DNA of 64,000 bases from assembly GCA_018003015.1 (NCBI GenBank), contig JAGNEZ010000004.1:115430-179429 (forward strand). The letters run 5' to 3'. This document shows, one piece after another, positions 36,628 to 45,123 of the stretch. Source of the stretch: Phycisphaerae bacterium. Lineage in GTDB: Bacteria; Planctomycetota; Phycisphaerae; UBA1845; PWPN01. Made by a program: the position numbers and the translations under genes. The notes beneath the pieces are model-generated. The model ran no database searches. It was not told where the DNA came from and worked only from the letters and a program-made list of their open reading frames with translations. Position 1 is the stretch's first letter. Every line of letters starts with the position of its first letter.

Positions 36628-37590
36628 ATGAGCAAGCCAGATCGAGAAAGCAGCAAAACCCGGAAGATCGCTCCCAAGAACGCGGTCGCCTCGCTGGGCA
36701 GCAGCCTGCGGCCGCTGCTCCCTTTGCTGGTTATCATCCTTCTGATTGCAGGAGCGGTGTACGGCCTGGAGCAGGTGCGATACCGCGTCCTGGCTCAGCC
36801 GGAGTTCCACCCCGTGGTCCGGGTCGAGCTGGCCGATCCCCCTGACTGGCTGGTTCGCGAACAATGGACTCCGCATATTGTTGCCGGATTCCAGCCGGGA
36901 GTCAGCCGCCTTGCCGACGACGGGCAACTGGTCGGCAACGTCGCCGAACTGCTGAAGTCGAGCGGATGGGTGCAGAAGGTGCACCGGGTCACGCGAGGGA
37001 TGGACGGCACCGTTCGGGTGTCGTGCGACTACCGCCGACCCATCGCGATGCTCTGCACCAAGCTCAACGGCAAGGAAGTGTACATCCCCGTAGACCGCGA
37101 AGGCTACCGGCTGCCGGAGACGTTCGAGCATCTGGAGCCGGACTCGGGGTGGTCAGGCTGGCTTCGTCTGATTGGCGTGAGGACGCCGGTGCCCAGGGAA
37201 AACGCTCAGTTTGAGGGGGAGGACGCCCGGGCCGCGATCCAGTTGGCGACGATGATCTCCGATCGAGGGGGCATTGTGGCGTCCAGAATCAGCGCCATCG
37301 ACGTGAGCAACCTGCTGCATCCTCGGGATCGGCGGAAGAGCCCCATCGTGCTGTGGCGGGCCGACAGCCTCTATCGCATCCGATGGGGCTCGCCCATCGG
37401 GCGGGAGATCGAGGAGCCCACAGCAGAGGAGAAACTCACCAGTATCGCTCTGATGCTCCGCGGCGGCGGTCCCCAGGCCGAAGTCGATGTGAGCACCTAC
37501 GCCGACGCGGTCATTGTCCCGGCGGCAGGTGCCTCGGCGGCCTCCGCGGGCGTGCAGACCGCTGACCGGGGGCGTCCGCAGGACCGCTAA
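36628..37590 (+). CDS. ftsQ: FtsQ/DivIB-like division protein
   Basis: 320 residues from the ATG at 36628 (GTG 36619 is an option). Short basic cytosolic tail, one membrane segment ('LRPLLPLLVIILLIAGAVYGL', about 28-48), then an exported domain with an FtsQ-like pattern: 'LLKSSGWVQKVHRVTRGMDGTVRVSCDYRRPIAML', matching the POTRA-to-beta 'W...v.v.r..p..l.i.v.er.P.a.' region, and 'VPVDREGYRLPE'. Sequence divergence is high, so the call relies on topology and its place after ddl. Normally ftsA and ftsZ follow; here they do not. Confidence 0.75.
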   Translation: MSKPDRESSKTRKIAPKNAVASLGSSLRPLLPLLVIILLIAGAVYGLEQVRYRVLAQPEFHPVVRVELADPPDWLVREQWTPHIVAGFQPGVSRLADDGQLVGNVAELLKSSGWVQKVHRVTRGMDGTVRVSCDYRRPIAMLCTKLNGKEVYIPVDREGYRLPETFEHLEPDSGWSGWLRLIGVRTPVPRENAQFEGEDARAAIQLATMISDRGGIVASRISAIDVSNLLHPRDRRKSPIVLWRADSLYRIRWGSPIGREIEEPTAEEKLTSIALMLRGGGPQAEVDVSTYADAVIVPAAGASAASAGVQTADRGRPQDR

Positions 37591-37706
37591 AGCCCTGCTT
37601 GCCAGCCTTGTCTCCATCGTTGTAGAATCAATGCCCCGATGCCCTCGCATCCTGCGTGGCGGCTTGGATTTGCGCCACCGGCAGAGAGTCGTGTTGGACT
37701 GGGTGC

Positions 37707-38558
37707 ATGGTTGACCTGCAGATCATGATCGATCGGGTGGTGAGCTGCGTGAGCTTCCTCCGCCAGCTCTGCCTGCCCGGCTGGCACCCCAGCGTGGCCT
37801 TGGCCGCCGGCATGGCTATCGTGGCCGGCTTGGTGACCGCCATGTGGGGAGCTCGTCTGCTGCGTGCGTTTTTCGTGTTGGGTTTCATGGTTGCGGGTGC
37901 GGCCATTGGCATCTACTGTGCCCGCCGACTCGATATCGAGTTGCTGGTCGGCCTGGTTCTCGGGGCTGGTGTTTTGGGACTTATCGGACATTTCCTGTAT
38001 CGCTGGTGGGTCGGTGTTGGCACCGGTCTGTGCGCCGCGCTGGTGGTGGTGATGGTTGGGACGCCCTGGATCTGGAGTGAGGTGGAGAGCTTCTCCGATA
38101 GTTACTTGAAGCCCGGATCGGGGATTCGGATCGCGGGGGCGGCTGAGGGCGCGGGATCGCCAGGGGAAGAGAGTTCGAGGCAGCCCGCAGTCGCGACCTC
38201 GGTGTTCTGGCGGGCTTTTGGTTCGCATCTGTGGGGTCAGAAACACGCCGAACTGCGGCGTCTGGCCGTCCTCGCGGGGACTGCCACCCTTTTGGGATTG
38301 GTGCTCGGTCTGATCCTGCCGCGGTTCACGACGGTGATGGGGACATCGGTGATCGGCGTCGGGTTGGCGGTGACGGGCGGAGCCGTGCTGTTGATTCGGA
38401 ATCAGCGGACCTGGTGGGACGCGATGTTGGCCAAGCCCGGGTGGTTTCTGGGGGTAGTCGGCTTGATGATGCTGCTGGCCTTTGTCTTTCAGATTCGGCA
38501 TCGTCGGGGTGCCCTCGTTCCGGCGGCCCAGCCGGTGGTGCCCGTCGCGACTGCCTGA
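37707..38558 (+). CDS. Multi-pass membrane protein of unknown function
   Basis: 283 residues from the ATG at 37707. About seven hydrophobic segments rich in Gly/Ala/Val, with a polar loop near residues 125-165 ('SGIRIAGAAEGAGSPGEESS'). The Gly-spaced helix pattern resembles DUF4203/TMEM198-type proteins, but I cannot name the family. The next gene has a similar pattern, so the two look like distant paralogues. They occupy the place where ftsA and ftsZ would lie, though a 116-base gap separates them from ftsQ. Confidence 0.7.
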   Translation: MVDLQIMIDRVVSCVSFLRQLCLPGWHPSVALAAGMAIVAGLVTAMWGARLLRAFFVLGFMVAGAAIGIYCARRLDIELLVGLVLGAGVLGLIGHFLYRWWVGVGTGLCAALVVVMVGTPWIWSEVESFSDSYLKPGSGIRIAGAAEGAGSPGEESSRQPAVATSVFWRAFGSHLWGQKHAELRRLAVLAGTATLLGLVLGLILPRFTTVMGTSVIGVGLAVTGGAVLLIRNQRTWWDAMLAKPGWFLGVVGLMMLLAFVFQIRHRRGALVPAAQPVVPVATA

Positions 38559-38625
38559 CATCTCCGAAGCGTGTCTTGCCCTGTCCGGGTGGGCCGGCGC
38601 TTGGTTTCTTCAAGGGAGCGAGTTG

Positions 38626-39249
38626 ATGCCTTTGATGGCTTTGTCCGAGTTCCTGGACATGATGGAGAGGATCGATCCGGGACTGGGTGCGCTCCTGATC
38701 GGAGCGGGTCTCGTGTTCATGCTGGTTGGCGCACGGGTGTTCAAGGTGCTGCTGGCAATCAGCATCGCAGCGATTGGCTTCCTTGTCTGCTGGAGCGCCC
38801 TTCCGTGGGACGTGGTTACTCGAGTCCTGACCGGGGTAGGAGTGGGAGTAGGGCTTGGTTTCGCGGGTGTGTTCCTCGTTCGAGCCGGGGTTGTCCTGTT
38901 GGCGGGTGGATGGGCCGGGCTCACCTGCGGCACGCTGGCTGGCACTTTCGGTGCCAACGAGTCTGCCACTTGGGTCGTGGCGGGAGTGGGCTTTGTCCTG
39001 GCGGTTTCGCTGGTCTTCGTCTACTACCAGGAGGTGATTGCACTCATCACCAGCCTGGAGGGCACGCTGCTCTTCCTTTCAGGGATGATTGCGCTGCTCA
39101 GCCGTTTTCCGTCGTTCTGGCGGGCGATAAGGCCGATCTTCCAGGATGCGCCCTTTTTCGCCGCTTTCGCCGTTCTTGCAGGAACGGTTACGGGCTACTA
39201 CCTGCAGATCGCCGAACTGCAGAAGAAGAAGCTGGGCACGTCGGGCTGA
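38626..39249 (+). CDS. Multi-pass membrane protein of unknown function
   Basis: 207 residues from the ATG at 38626, with AAGGGAG 7 bases upstream. About six hydrophobic segments: 'GALLIGAGLVFMLVGARVFKVLLAISIAAIGFLVCW' begins the first pair, and the last is followed by 'YYLQIAELQKKKLGTSG'. The repeated Gly-rich 'GxGxGxGLGFAGVFL' helices resemble the preceding gene, 67 bases upstream, with which it is probably cotranscribed. Function unknown; a small-solute channel or membrane scaffold is possible. Confidence 0.7.
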   Translation: MPLMALSEFLDMMERIDPGLGALLIGAGLVFMLVGARVFKVLLAISIAAIGFLVCWSALPWDVVTRVLTGVGVGVGLGFAGVFLVRAGVVLLAGGWAGLTCGTLAGTFGANESATWVVAGVGFVLAVSLVFVYYQEVIALITSLEGTLLFLSGMIALLSRFPSFWRAIRPIFQDAPFFAAFAVLAGTVTGYYLQIAELQKKKLGTSG

Positions 39250-39292
39250 ACCGGAGGCCGGAGGGTGACCCTGAAAAGGCGGATCAGCGCGA

Positions 39293-39397
39293 CTACTGTC
39301 TGATGAAGAACAGGCTGATGATCTGGATGATGAACTCGACCAAACTGGTCACGAACTCGGCGAGCGATTGCAGCAGCAGGGTAGGATCCCAGTTCAT
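39293..39397 (-). CDS. 34-residue hydrophobic peptide
   Basis: A short ORF starting at the ATG at 39397, with GGAGG 7 bases upstream, as good a ribosome site as any in the window. The peptide begins MNWDPTLLLQSLAEF and ends in a hydrophobic 'FIIQIISLFFIRQ'; it could form one membrane helix or an amphipathic helix. It follows the Cys-rich protein gene (start of that gene at 40258, stop 39494) on the same strand after about 97 bases and is convergent with the membrane protein ending at 39249. No family recognised. Confidence 0.55.
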   Translation of the reverse strand: MNWDPTLLLQSLAEFVTSLVEFIIQIISLFFIRQ

Positions 39398-39493
39398 ACC
39401 ATATCCTCCATCTCACAGACAGTCTGGCCACGGCTCTCTCGGGTGAGTCGGGGCACTCGCTTGGTGTTATATCGGCAGTTGGGCTCCGCCGCC

Positions 39494-40258
39494 TCAATCG
39501 ATCACTTGCCTCAAGGCTTGCTCGAATGATGCCAGGGTACGATGCCAGTCGATCGCCTGACCGTGTTCCTGGTTGCAGAGCCTCAGGAGGGCCTCTCGTG
39601 CGTCGATGCACTGTTCGCAGACACAGGGGTGATGGCTGGTCTGCCCGTCCTGGAAGTGAATGGGAGAGATGAAGTTCACCAGTTCCTCGCGCATGGTGTC
39701 CTGTCCGCAGCCGGGGCAGGGCACGACGAGTCCCTCCGCGAATGCGAGACCCCGGAAGCACCGCTTGGCATTTCCTCGGGTTTGCGGGCAAGCGGCGCCC
39801 AGGCACGGACCCAGCCAGCCGTCCGCCCGCCCCTGGCCTGCGCACAACCCAAGACCCCGCCATGTGCTCGGCCCAAACCGGTTGTCCATCACCGCCGCCA
39901 GATCGTTCCAGGCCCCTGCCTGGGAATCGCCCTCAAGCAGTTCGCGGAGGAAACGGTTGTCGTAGCTGCAATAGTAGGCGGGGGCGTCGAACAGGTCGTG
40001 GTGAACCTCAAAGAACAGCCCCTCGATAACCAGGGCCTGGAAAGCGGGCCCCAGGTTACCGTAGGCCCGGCCGGCCACCGCCTCGGCGGCCTGGAGGATC
40101 TCGCTCGCCGGGAGCGGAGAGGGCCAGATGCCGCCAGGGTTCTCCTGGCACGCGGCCAAGGCCGCCTGGATCAGAGCCTGCCTGGCGCTCAGCGGATGGT
40201 CCCCCCTCGTCGGGGCGGTCGATTCAGTGCTAACGCGAGGAATCAAGGCTGTCTCCAT
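39494..40258 (-). CDS. Cysteine-rich protein of unknown function
   Basis: 254 residues from the ATG at 40258, with AGGAGG 7 bases upstream. No signal peptide. The C-terminal half has many cysteines: 'LCAGQGRADGWLGPCLGAAC', 'VPCPGCGQD' and 'HHPCVCEQCIDAREALLRLC'. Pairs of CxxC and CxC suggest one or more zinc sites or an iron-sulfur site. The N-terminal half is helical and could be a protein-binding region. I do not recognise the family. Upstream on the same strand is the truncated kinase gene, 124 bases away. Confidence 0.65.
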   Translation of the reverse strand: METALIPRVSTESTAPTRGDHPLSARQALIQAALAACQENPGGIWPSPLPASEILQAAEAVAGRAYGNLGPAFQALVIEGLFFEVHHDLFDAPAYYCSYDNRFLRELLEGDSQAGAWNDLAAVMDNRFGPSTWRGLGLCAGQGRADGWLGPCLGAACPQTRGNAKRCFRGLAFAEGLVVPCPGCGQDTMREELVNFISPIHFQDGQTSHHPCVCEQCIDAREALLRLCNQEHGQAIDWHRTLASFEQALRQVID

Positions 40259-40382
40259 GGGATCGCCTCCTGGGTCTGCTCCATTTCATTACGCGGAATT
40301 CTCCGTCTCAACACCTCACGAAGCCGTCTGGCCGACTCGAGAATGCACCCGGGTGAGAGGGAGGGGCGCATCGGCGATGCGG

Positions 40383-42671
40383 TCAGCTTCCGAAAGGCAG
40401 GCGGGCGGCGTCATCAGGCGGTTCAGCGGCTTCTTCGTCGATGGCGGTTGGTGGTTCGCAAGGCCGGCTGGTTGGCCGGGACGAGGAAGGGGATGGCATG
40501 CTGGAGGCGGCCCTGGATCCGGGTGTCGGAGGCCGAACCGGTTCCATCAGGAGCCGCAGTCTGGCCGCTCCGTCCAACTGGAAGTACTCGATTTGGACCT
40601 GGTGAGGTCCCTCTGTCAGTTCGATCTCAATCCTCTTCACGGTGACTGCATGCGGTGTCCAATCATCGATGATCCGGCGACCGTCGATCGAGACGCGTAC
40701 CCCATCGTCGGCGGCGGTCTCAACGAGATGGCGTCCGGCGGGCGTCGCGAGGGTCGCTGTCGCCACCATCCCGAATGATGTCAAAGGGAGGCCGGGAGCC
40801 GGCGTGTGCTTGTCCCAGTTGAAGTCGATGATCCTCCGTTGGCACCTGACGACGTCCGGTCCGTTCCGAGCGACGTTCCATCGATTGGTCATTTCCTGCA
40901 GGTCGTGGGTGGGGGGCCAGGAGAAGAAGCTGGTTTCCCAATCGGCGGTCACCGGTGATCGGCTGTGCCCCCGGGCCAGAACACGGTTCAGCGCTTCCCG
41001 CTGAATCGCCGGTGGCAGCGAGTGGTCGATCCGAATGGCCTCCGCGACTCGTTCCCAGTCGCCCAGTAGATTACGCAGCCCGGTGATCAGCCGGCTGGCG
41101 ACTTCGATCTGGTCCTGATGCTGGCGTCGAGCCACGAGGACCTGCGGATACGGCACCGTGTCGCGGAAGACGATGAAGCGGTCCTGGCCCGCCGAAACCA
41201 GCATTCTGCCGTCGGGGCTGAACGCGGCGCTGGTCACGGTTGTTCGGTGCTCGTGGAAGGTCAAAATGTCATCGCCGGTTTCGGAATCGGACAGTCTGAC
41301 GGTTCTGTCCGCTCCGGTGGACACGAACCGGTGCCCGTTCGGGCTGAAGGTTGACCAGAGCACCGGACCGTCCAGGATCATGGAGGCCACTGGAACGGGC
41401 TGGTTGTGCAGATCCCACAGGCGAAGACAACCGTCGGCACTGGAGGAGACCAGGTGACTGCCATCCGGGCTGAGGGCGATGTTGAGGATCTCAGCCTGGT
41501 GTGTGGAAAGCGTGTTGAGGCAAGCCCCCGTTCGGGTGTCCCAGATCCTCACCGTCATGTCGATGCCTGCGGACGCGCCCAGGCGACCGTCCGGGCTCGC
41601 GGCGACGGCCATGACCCAACCGTGGTGCCCCTGGCAGACGTGCACGCTGTCTTCGCAGGCGGCGCTGAGGTACTGCCATTCCCAGTCCCGCAAATCAGAA
41701 GGGGCCTCTCGGAGTCGACGTTTGCCGCTCCCGATCGCGCCGCCGCGGAGATCCAGCGATGCCAGGGTCATCTCTCGCACATAGACGGCCCGCCGAAGCT
41801 GTCCGGCTTGTTTCTGGGTCTGCTGTTCAGCGAGGAGTGCCCGGTCCCGGGACCGGGACGCCAGCACGACGCCGGTGATCGAGCCGCCAAGCCCGAGGAG
41901 AAGGGCGAAAAGGACGACGCAGGCCACCTTGTTTCGCCGAATGAACTTCATTGCGTGGTAAGCGAAGCTGGGCGGAGCGGCGAGGGTCGACTCGTTTCGA
42001 AGGTAACGTTCGATGTCTGCCGCGAGCTGCTCCGCCGACACGTAGCGGTGACCAGGCTCCCTGCGCATGGCCTTCAGGATGATGTTGTCCAGGTCACCTC
42101 TCAGCTGCCTCGCCAGCTGGTCGGGGCTTGCCCCCCTGACGCTGCTGATCGCCTTCGGCGTCAATTCGGTGAGCACGCCTCGCCGTCTGACCAGGACGCG
42201 CTTTCCGATGGCGTCACTCGGCCGCATCGGATCCTCGTCCGAACCGATGGCACGCTCGAGCTCCTGTTCTGAGCGATCGCCCGATTCTCGGGGCTGGTGA
42301 CCGCTGAGCAACTCGTACAGGATGACGCCCAGCGCGTAGACATCGCTGGCCGTGGTGATGATCTCGCCGCGGACTTGCTCGGGGCTGGCGTATTCCAGGG
42401 TCATGAAGCGCTGGTCGGCGAGGGTGAGCTCCGGAGATCCTCCGTCTCGATGGGTCAGCTTGGCGATGCCGAAGTCGAGGAGCTTCGGGATGCCTCTGGT
42501 CGACACCTGGATGTTGGCCGGCTTGAGGTCTCGGTGCACGAGGGTGTTCTGATGCAGGAAATGCACGGCGGCGCAGACCTGCTGAAACAGTCTGAGGCGC
42601 TGAATCGTGGTGAGCCGGTGGTATTCGTCGCAAGCCTGACACGGGCTGAGAAGAGCGGGCATCGGGCCCAC
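40383..42671 (-). pseudogene. Ser/Thr kinase-WD40-PA14 protein lacking the kinase N-lobe
   Basis: 762 codons, GTG start at 42671, open to 40383. Present: catalytic loop 'HRDLKPANI' (46-54), 'DFGIAK' (66-71), 'ASPEQV', 'DVYALGVILYELLSG', one membrane segment (249-271), four WD40-like repeats (about 330-500) and a C-terminal PA14-like domain with 'DDGVRVSIDGRRIIDDW'. Missing: the glycine-rich loop, the VAxK lysine and the alphaC glutamate. An in-frame stop lies 21 bases upstream of the GTG, and aroC ends 93 bases upstream, so no room remains for the ~100 missing residues. The protein could not bind ATP as a normal kinase. It is either a 5'-deleted remnant or a pseudokinase still expressed. Confidence 0.75.
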
Positions 42672-42763
42672 AGGTATTCTACCGGCCGAGAGTCATACCG
42701 CCAGAGCAGTCCTGCAGGGACGTGCCTGGGGGGCGGGCAGATCGTGATCCGGCCCGCGGCCGC

Positions 42764-43927
42764 CTAGCTTCTCGCGGCCAGAGCCACGGCCGCATCGAGG
42801 TAGTGTTTGAGCGAAGCCCGGACTTCGTTCATCGTGTCGCCGGCGAATTTCTCGAGAAAGGCCCTGGCAATCTCGAAGGCCACGACATTCTCCGCGACGA
42901 CGCTGGCGGCCGAGACCGCACAGACATCGCTTCGTTCGTAGTCGCTGCGTTCGGATCTGAGGGTGGCGAGATTGACGCTGTCCAGGCCGCGGAGCAGCGT
43001 GGCAATGGGTTTCATCGCCCCGCGGACGACGACCGTCTGGCCGTTGGTCATCCCTCCCTCCACGCCGCCGGCATTATTGCTGCGGCGGGTGAAGCCCAGG
43101 CAAGGGGTGTTCCGGAAGGCGGGGTCGAAGTCGATTCCGTCGTGGACCTCGCTGCCGGGTCGGGAGGCGACGCCGAACCCCAGGCCGATCTCGGCCCCCT
43201 TGAACGCCTGAATCGAGCCCATCGCCTGCAGGAGGCGGCCGTCCAGCTTGTCCTGCCAGCGCATGCAGCTGCCCAGGCCGGGCGGGCAGCCGAAAACGCG
43301 GACCTCGACGAGACCGCCGATGGTGTCCTTATCCTCCTTGGCCTTGCGAACGGCGGCGGTCATCGATGCGACGGCCGCCGGGTCTGGGGTATAGAGGTCG
43401 TTAGCGTCTCGGGCATCTATGAGCTGGTCCGGGGACAGGTCGGCAGGGACCCGGGCCTCGGCCGGGCCGATTCGAGTGACGAAGCCGATGCAGCGGATGC
43501 CGAACGGCTGGAGCACGCTTCGGGCGATGGCTCCGGCGGCCACGCGGGCGGCGGTTTCACGGGCCGATGCCCGCTCCAGCGTCTCGCGGCAGTCGGTGGT
43601 GAGCCACTTGAGGCTGCCGGCCAGATCGGCGTGGCCAGGGCGGGGGCGATGGATCTCCGGGGCCTCGTCGATCCGCCAGTCCCGATTGGGGATCTGGATG
43701 GCGAGGGGAGAGCCGATGGTCCTGCCTCGCCGCACGCCGGACAGGATGTGGATTTCGTCCTTTTCGATGCGCTGCCGGGCGCCGCGGCCGTAGCCGCCTT
43801 GTCGGCGGGCCAGCTCATGGTTGGCCGCGGCGATGTCCAGCTCGACACCGGCGGGCAGCCCCTCAATCAGGGCGATGAGGGCCTGGCCATGGGATTCACC
43901 GGCAGTTCGGTACTCGAGTGTGCTCAT
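42764..43927 (-). CDS. aroC: Chorismate synthase
   Basis: 387 residues from the ATG at 43927 (MSTLEYRTAGESHGQAL); 17 further in-frame codons upstream are not family-like. 'GESHGQALIALIEGLPAG', 'RRQGGYGRGARQRIEKDEIHILSGV', 'HRPRPGHADLAGSLKW', 'RASARETAARVAAGAIARSVL' and 'NAGGVEGGMTNGQTVVVRGAMKPI' are classic AroC signatures. It converts EPSP to chorismate with reduced FMN. The half EPSP-synthase-like protein is 28 kb away and not linked to it. Same strand as the kinase remnant downstream. Confidence 0.96.
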   Translation of the reverse strand: MSTLEYRTAGESHGQALIALIEGLPAGVELDIAAANHELARRQGGYGRGARQRIEKDEIHILSGVRRGRTIGSPLAIQIPNRDWRIDEAPEIHRPRPGHADLAGSLKWLTTDCRETLERASARETAARVAAGAIARSVLQPFGIRCIGFVTRIGPAEARVPADLSPDQLIDARDANDLYTPDPAAVASMTAAVRKAKEDKDTIGGLVEVRVFGCPPGLGSCMRWQDKLDGRLLQAMGSIQAFKGAEIGLGFGVASRPGSEVHDGIDFDPAFRNTPCLGFTRRSNNAGGVEGGMTNGQTVVVRGAMKPIATLLRGLDSVNLATLRSERSDYERSDVCAVSAASVVAENVVAFEIARAFLEKFAGDTMNEVRASLKHYLDAAVALAARS

Positions 43928-44023
43928 GGCGTGCATTCTAGTCAGCTCGGCTTCCGCTCGCCATGAACGGTGTTCCATTGGTTCGCCCTCTGGCGGATAG
44001 TCATGTGTCTATGGGCGGGGGGC

Positions 44024-44051
44024 TTGCATCCGGCCGAAGGGATGGTATGAT
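44024..44051 (+). promoter_or_regulatory. Candidate promoter of the cobalamin-riboswitch operon
   Basis: TTGCAT (44024-44029), 16-base spacer, TATGAT (44046-44051). Transcription would begin near 44058, about 23 bases before the first riboswitch helix. Confidence 0.55.
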
Positions 44052-44080
44052 ACCGCCGGACAAGTGAAGAGTTGCACGAT

Positions 44081-44300
44081 TGCAGGTTCCCGCAAGGGAT
44101 GAACAGGGAAGGGTGGTGAGAATCCACCGCGGACCCGCCGCTGTAATCGGATTGAGTCGGCCACGAAGTGCCATTGTTCGCAAAGGAGTGGGCCGGGCCT
44201 GATCGCAGGCCGGTGCCCCGCTCTTCGCGAGTGAGAAGGCGTGACTGATGGTGAGGAGCCGTTCGGGTCCTCACGTCCGTAAGCCAGAAGACCTGCCTGT
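44081..44300 (+). promoter_or_regulatory. Cobalamin (AdoCbl-type) riboswitch
   Basis: Conserved core: GGGAAGGGTGGTGAGAATCC at 44106-44125, followed by CCGCGGACCCGCCGCTGTAA, the invariant junction. The B12-box region GCCAGAAGACCTGCC lies at 44283-44297. Helix P1 can form from CAGGT (44083-44087) and ACCTG (44291-44295). Between them lies a peripheral domain with GGCCGGGCCTGATCGCAGGCCGG-like stems, so the long class is likely. In known cases cobalamin binding lowers expression of uptake or synthesis genes. Here the regulated genes code for exported proteins. Confidence 0.93.
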
Positions 44301-44414
44301 GAGCGTGTTTTGTCTCGTCATGTGCCTCGGGCTGTGGGCACTGGACGATTGACCGGTTTCCCGCCGGCGGCCGACGGCCGCTCATGGAAGCCGGCTCCTT
44401 CGGTGGAGAAATCG

Positions 44415-44453
44415 ACCCAGTACTCGCTGACGCGGGCACTGGGTTTCTTTTTT
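44415..44453 (+). terminator. Intrinsic terminator of the cobalamin riboswitch
   Basis: ACCCAGT (44415-44421) pairs with ACTGGGT (44438-44444), with an inner CTCGC/GCGGG extension, followed by TTTCTTTTTT (44444-44453). It lies between the aptamer and the first ATG (44492), so the switch probably acts by transcription termination. GGGCACTGG in the 3' arm (44434-44442) also occurs at 44336-44344, where it could pair with the 5' arm as an antiterminator. Confidence 0.85.
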
Positions 44454-44491
44454 GGCGGCTCGCGGTCAGTCGCCGGAAGGAGTCGGTTCGC

Positions 44492-45058
44492 ATGCGAGGA
44501 TCCTCTCGTTGCCCCTGGTTGATGCTGGTTGTCCTGTCGGGGTTTCCGCTCGGCGGGCCATGGGCCCGGACCACGGCGGGTGATGTGGTGGGCGGGGTGG
44601 CTTTTCTGCCCGAGTACTGGGCCGGGGCCGGGTTGAACGAGGCCGTTCTGGTGGTCGATTTCAAGGCCACGGGCGGGAGGGCTTACACGTTCGGCTACCG
44701 CTGGGATGGCCCTGCCACCGGGTATGACATGATCACTGCCGTGGCCGCCGCTGGCGACCTGGACTTCGCCGCCGACTACTGGCCGGGGCTGGGTTACGCC
44801 GTCGACAACATCACCTACCGGGCCGAGGCTGGCGATGCGGGTCTGTATTGGGCTTACTGGCTTGGCACAGGCGACGGTGGCCAGATCGCGTGGTCGGAGG
44901 CGGCCACCGGGATGTCCGGTCGAACGCTGGCCAGCGGCGATTTCGATGGCTGGTACAACGGCTTTGACAACACCCGCCCGCGGCTGCCGGAGCCGGCCAC
45001 GGCCCTGTTGCTGGGCGCGGCGTGCGTACTCCTGCGGCTGCGGGCGCGGCGATCGTGA
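44492..45058 (+). CDS. PEP-CTERM surface protein with transcobalamin-C-like domain
   Basis: 188 residues from the ATG at 44492, with GAAGGAG 9 bases upstream. Signal peptide about 1-29; C-terminal PEP-CTERM tail at 166-188 ('PEPATALLLGAACVLL' then Arg-rich), for exosortase handling. The middle (about 50-155) has 'FGYRWDGPATGYDMITAV', 'GYAVDNITYRAEAG', 'GLYWAYWLG' and 'TLASGDFDGWYNG'. This order of motifs resembles the C-terminal beta domain of transcobalamin/intrinsic factor (Pfam DUF4430-type), which contacts cobalamin. The resemblance is my reading by eye. First gene under the riboswitch, so a B12-capture role is the simplest inference. Confidence 0.8.
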   Translation: MRGSSRCPWLMLVVLSGFPLGGPWARTTAGDVVGGVAFLPEYWAGAGLNEAVLVVDFKATGGRAYTFGYRWDGPATGYDMITAVAAAGDLDFAADYWPGLGYAVDNITYRAEAGDAGLYWAYWLGTGDGGQIAWSEAATGMSGRTLASGDFDGWYNGFDNTRPRLPEPATALLLGAACVLLRLRARRS

Positions 45059-45123
45059 CCCGGGGACGGGGTAGAACGTCGGCGATTCCCCTGCCCTCTC
45101 GAGGTGGGGTACAGGAGGCAGCG

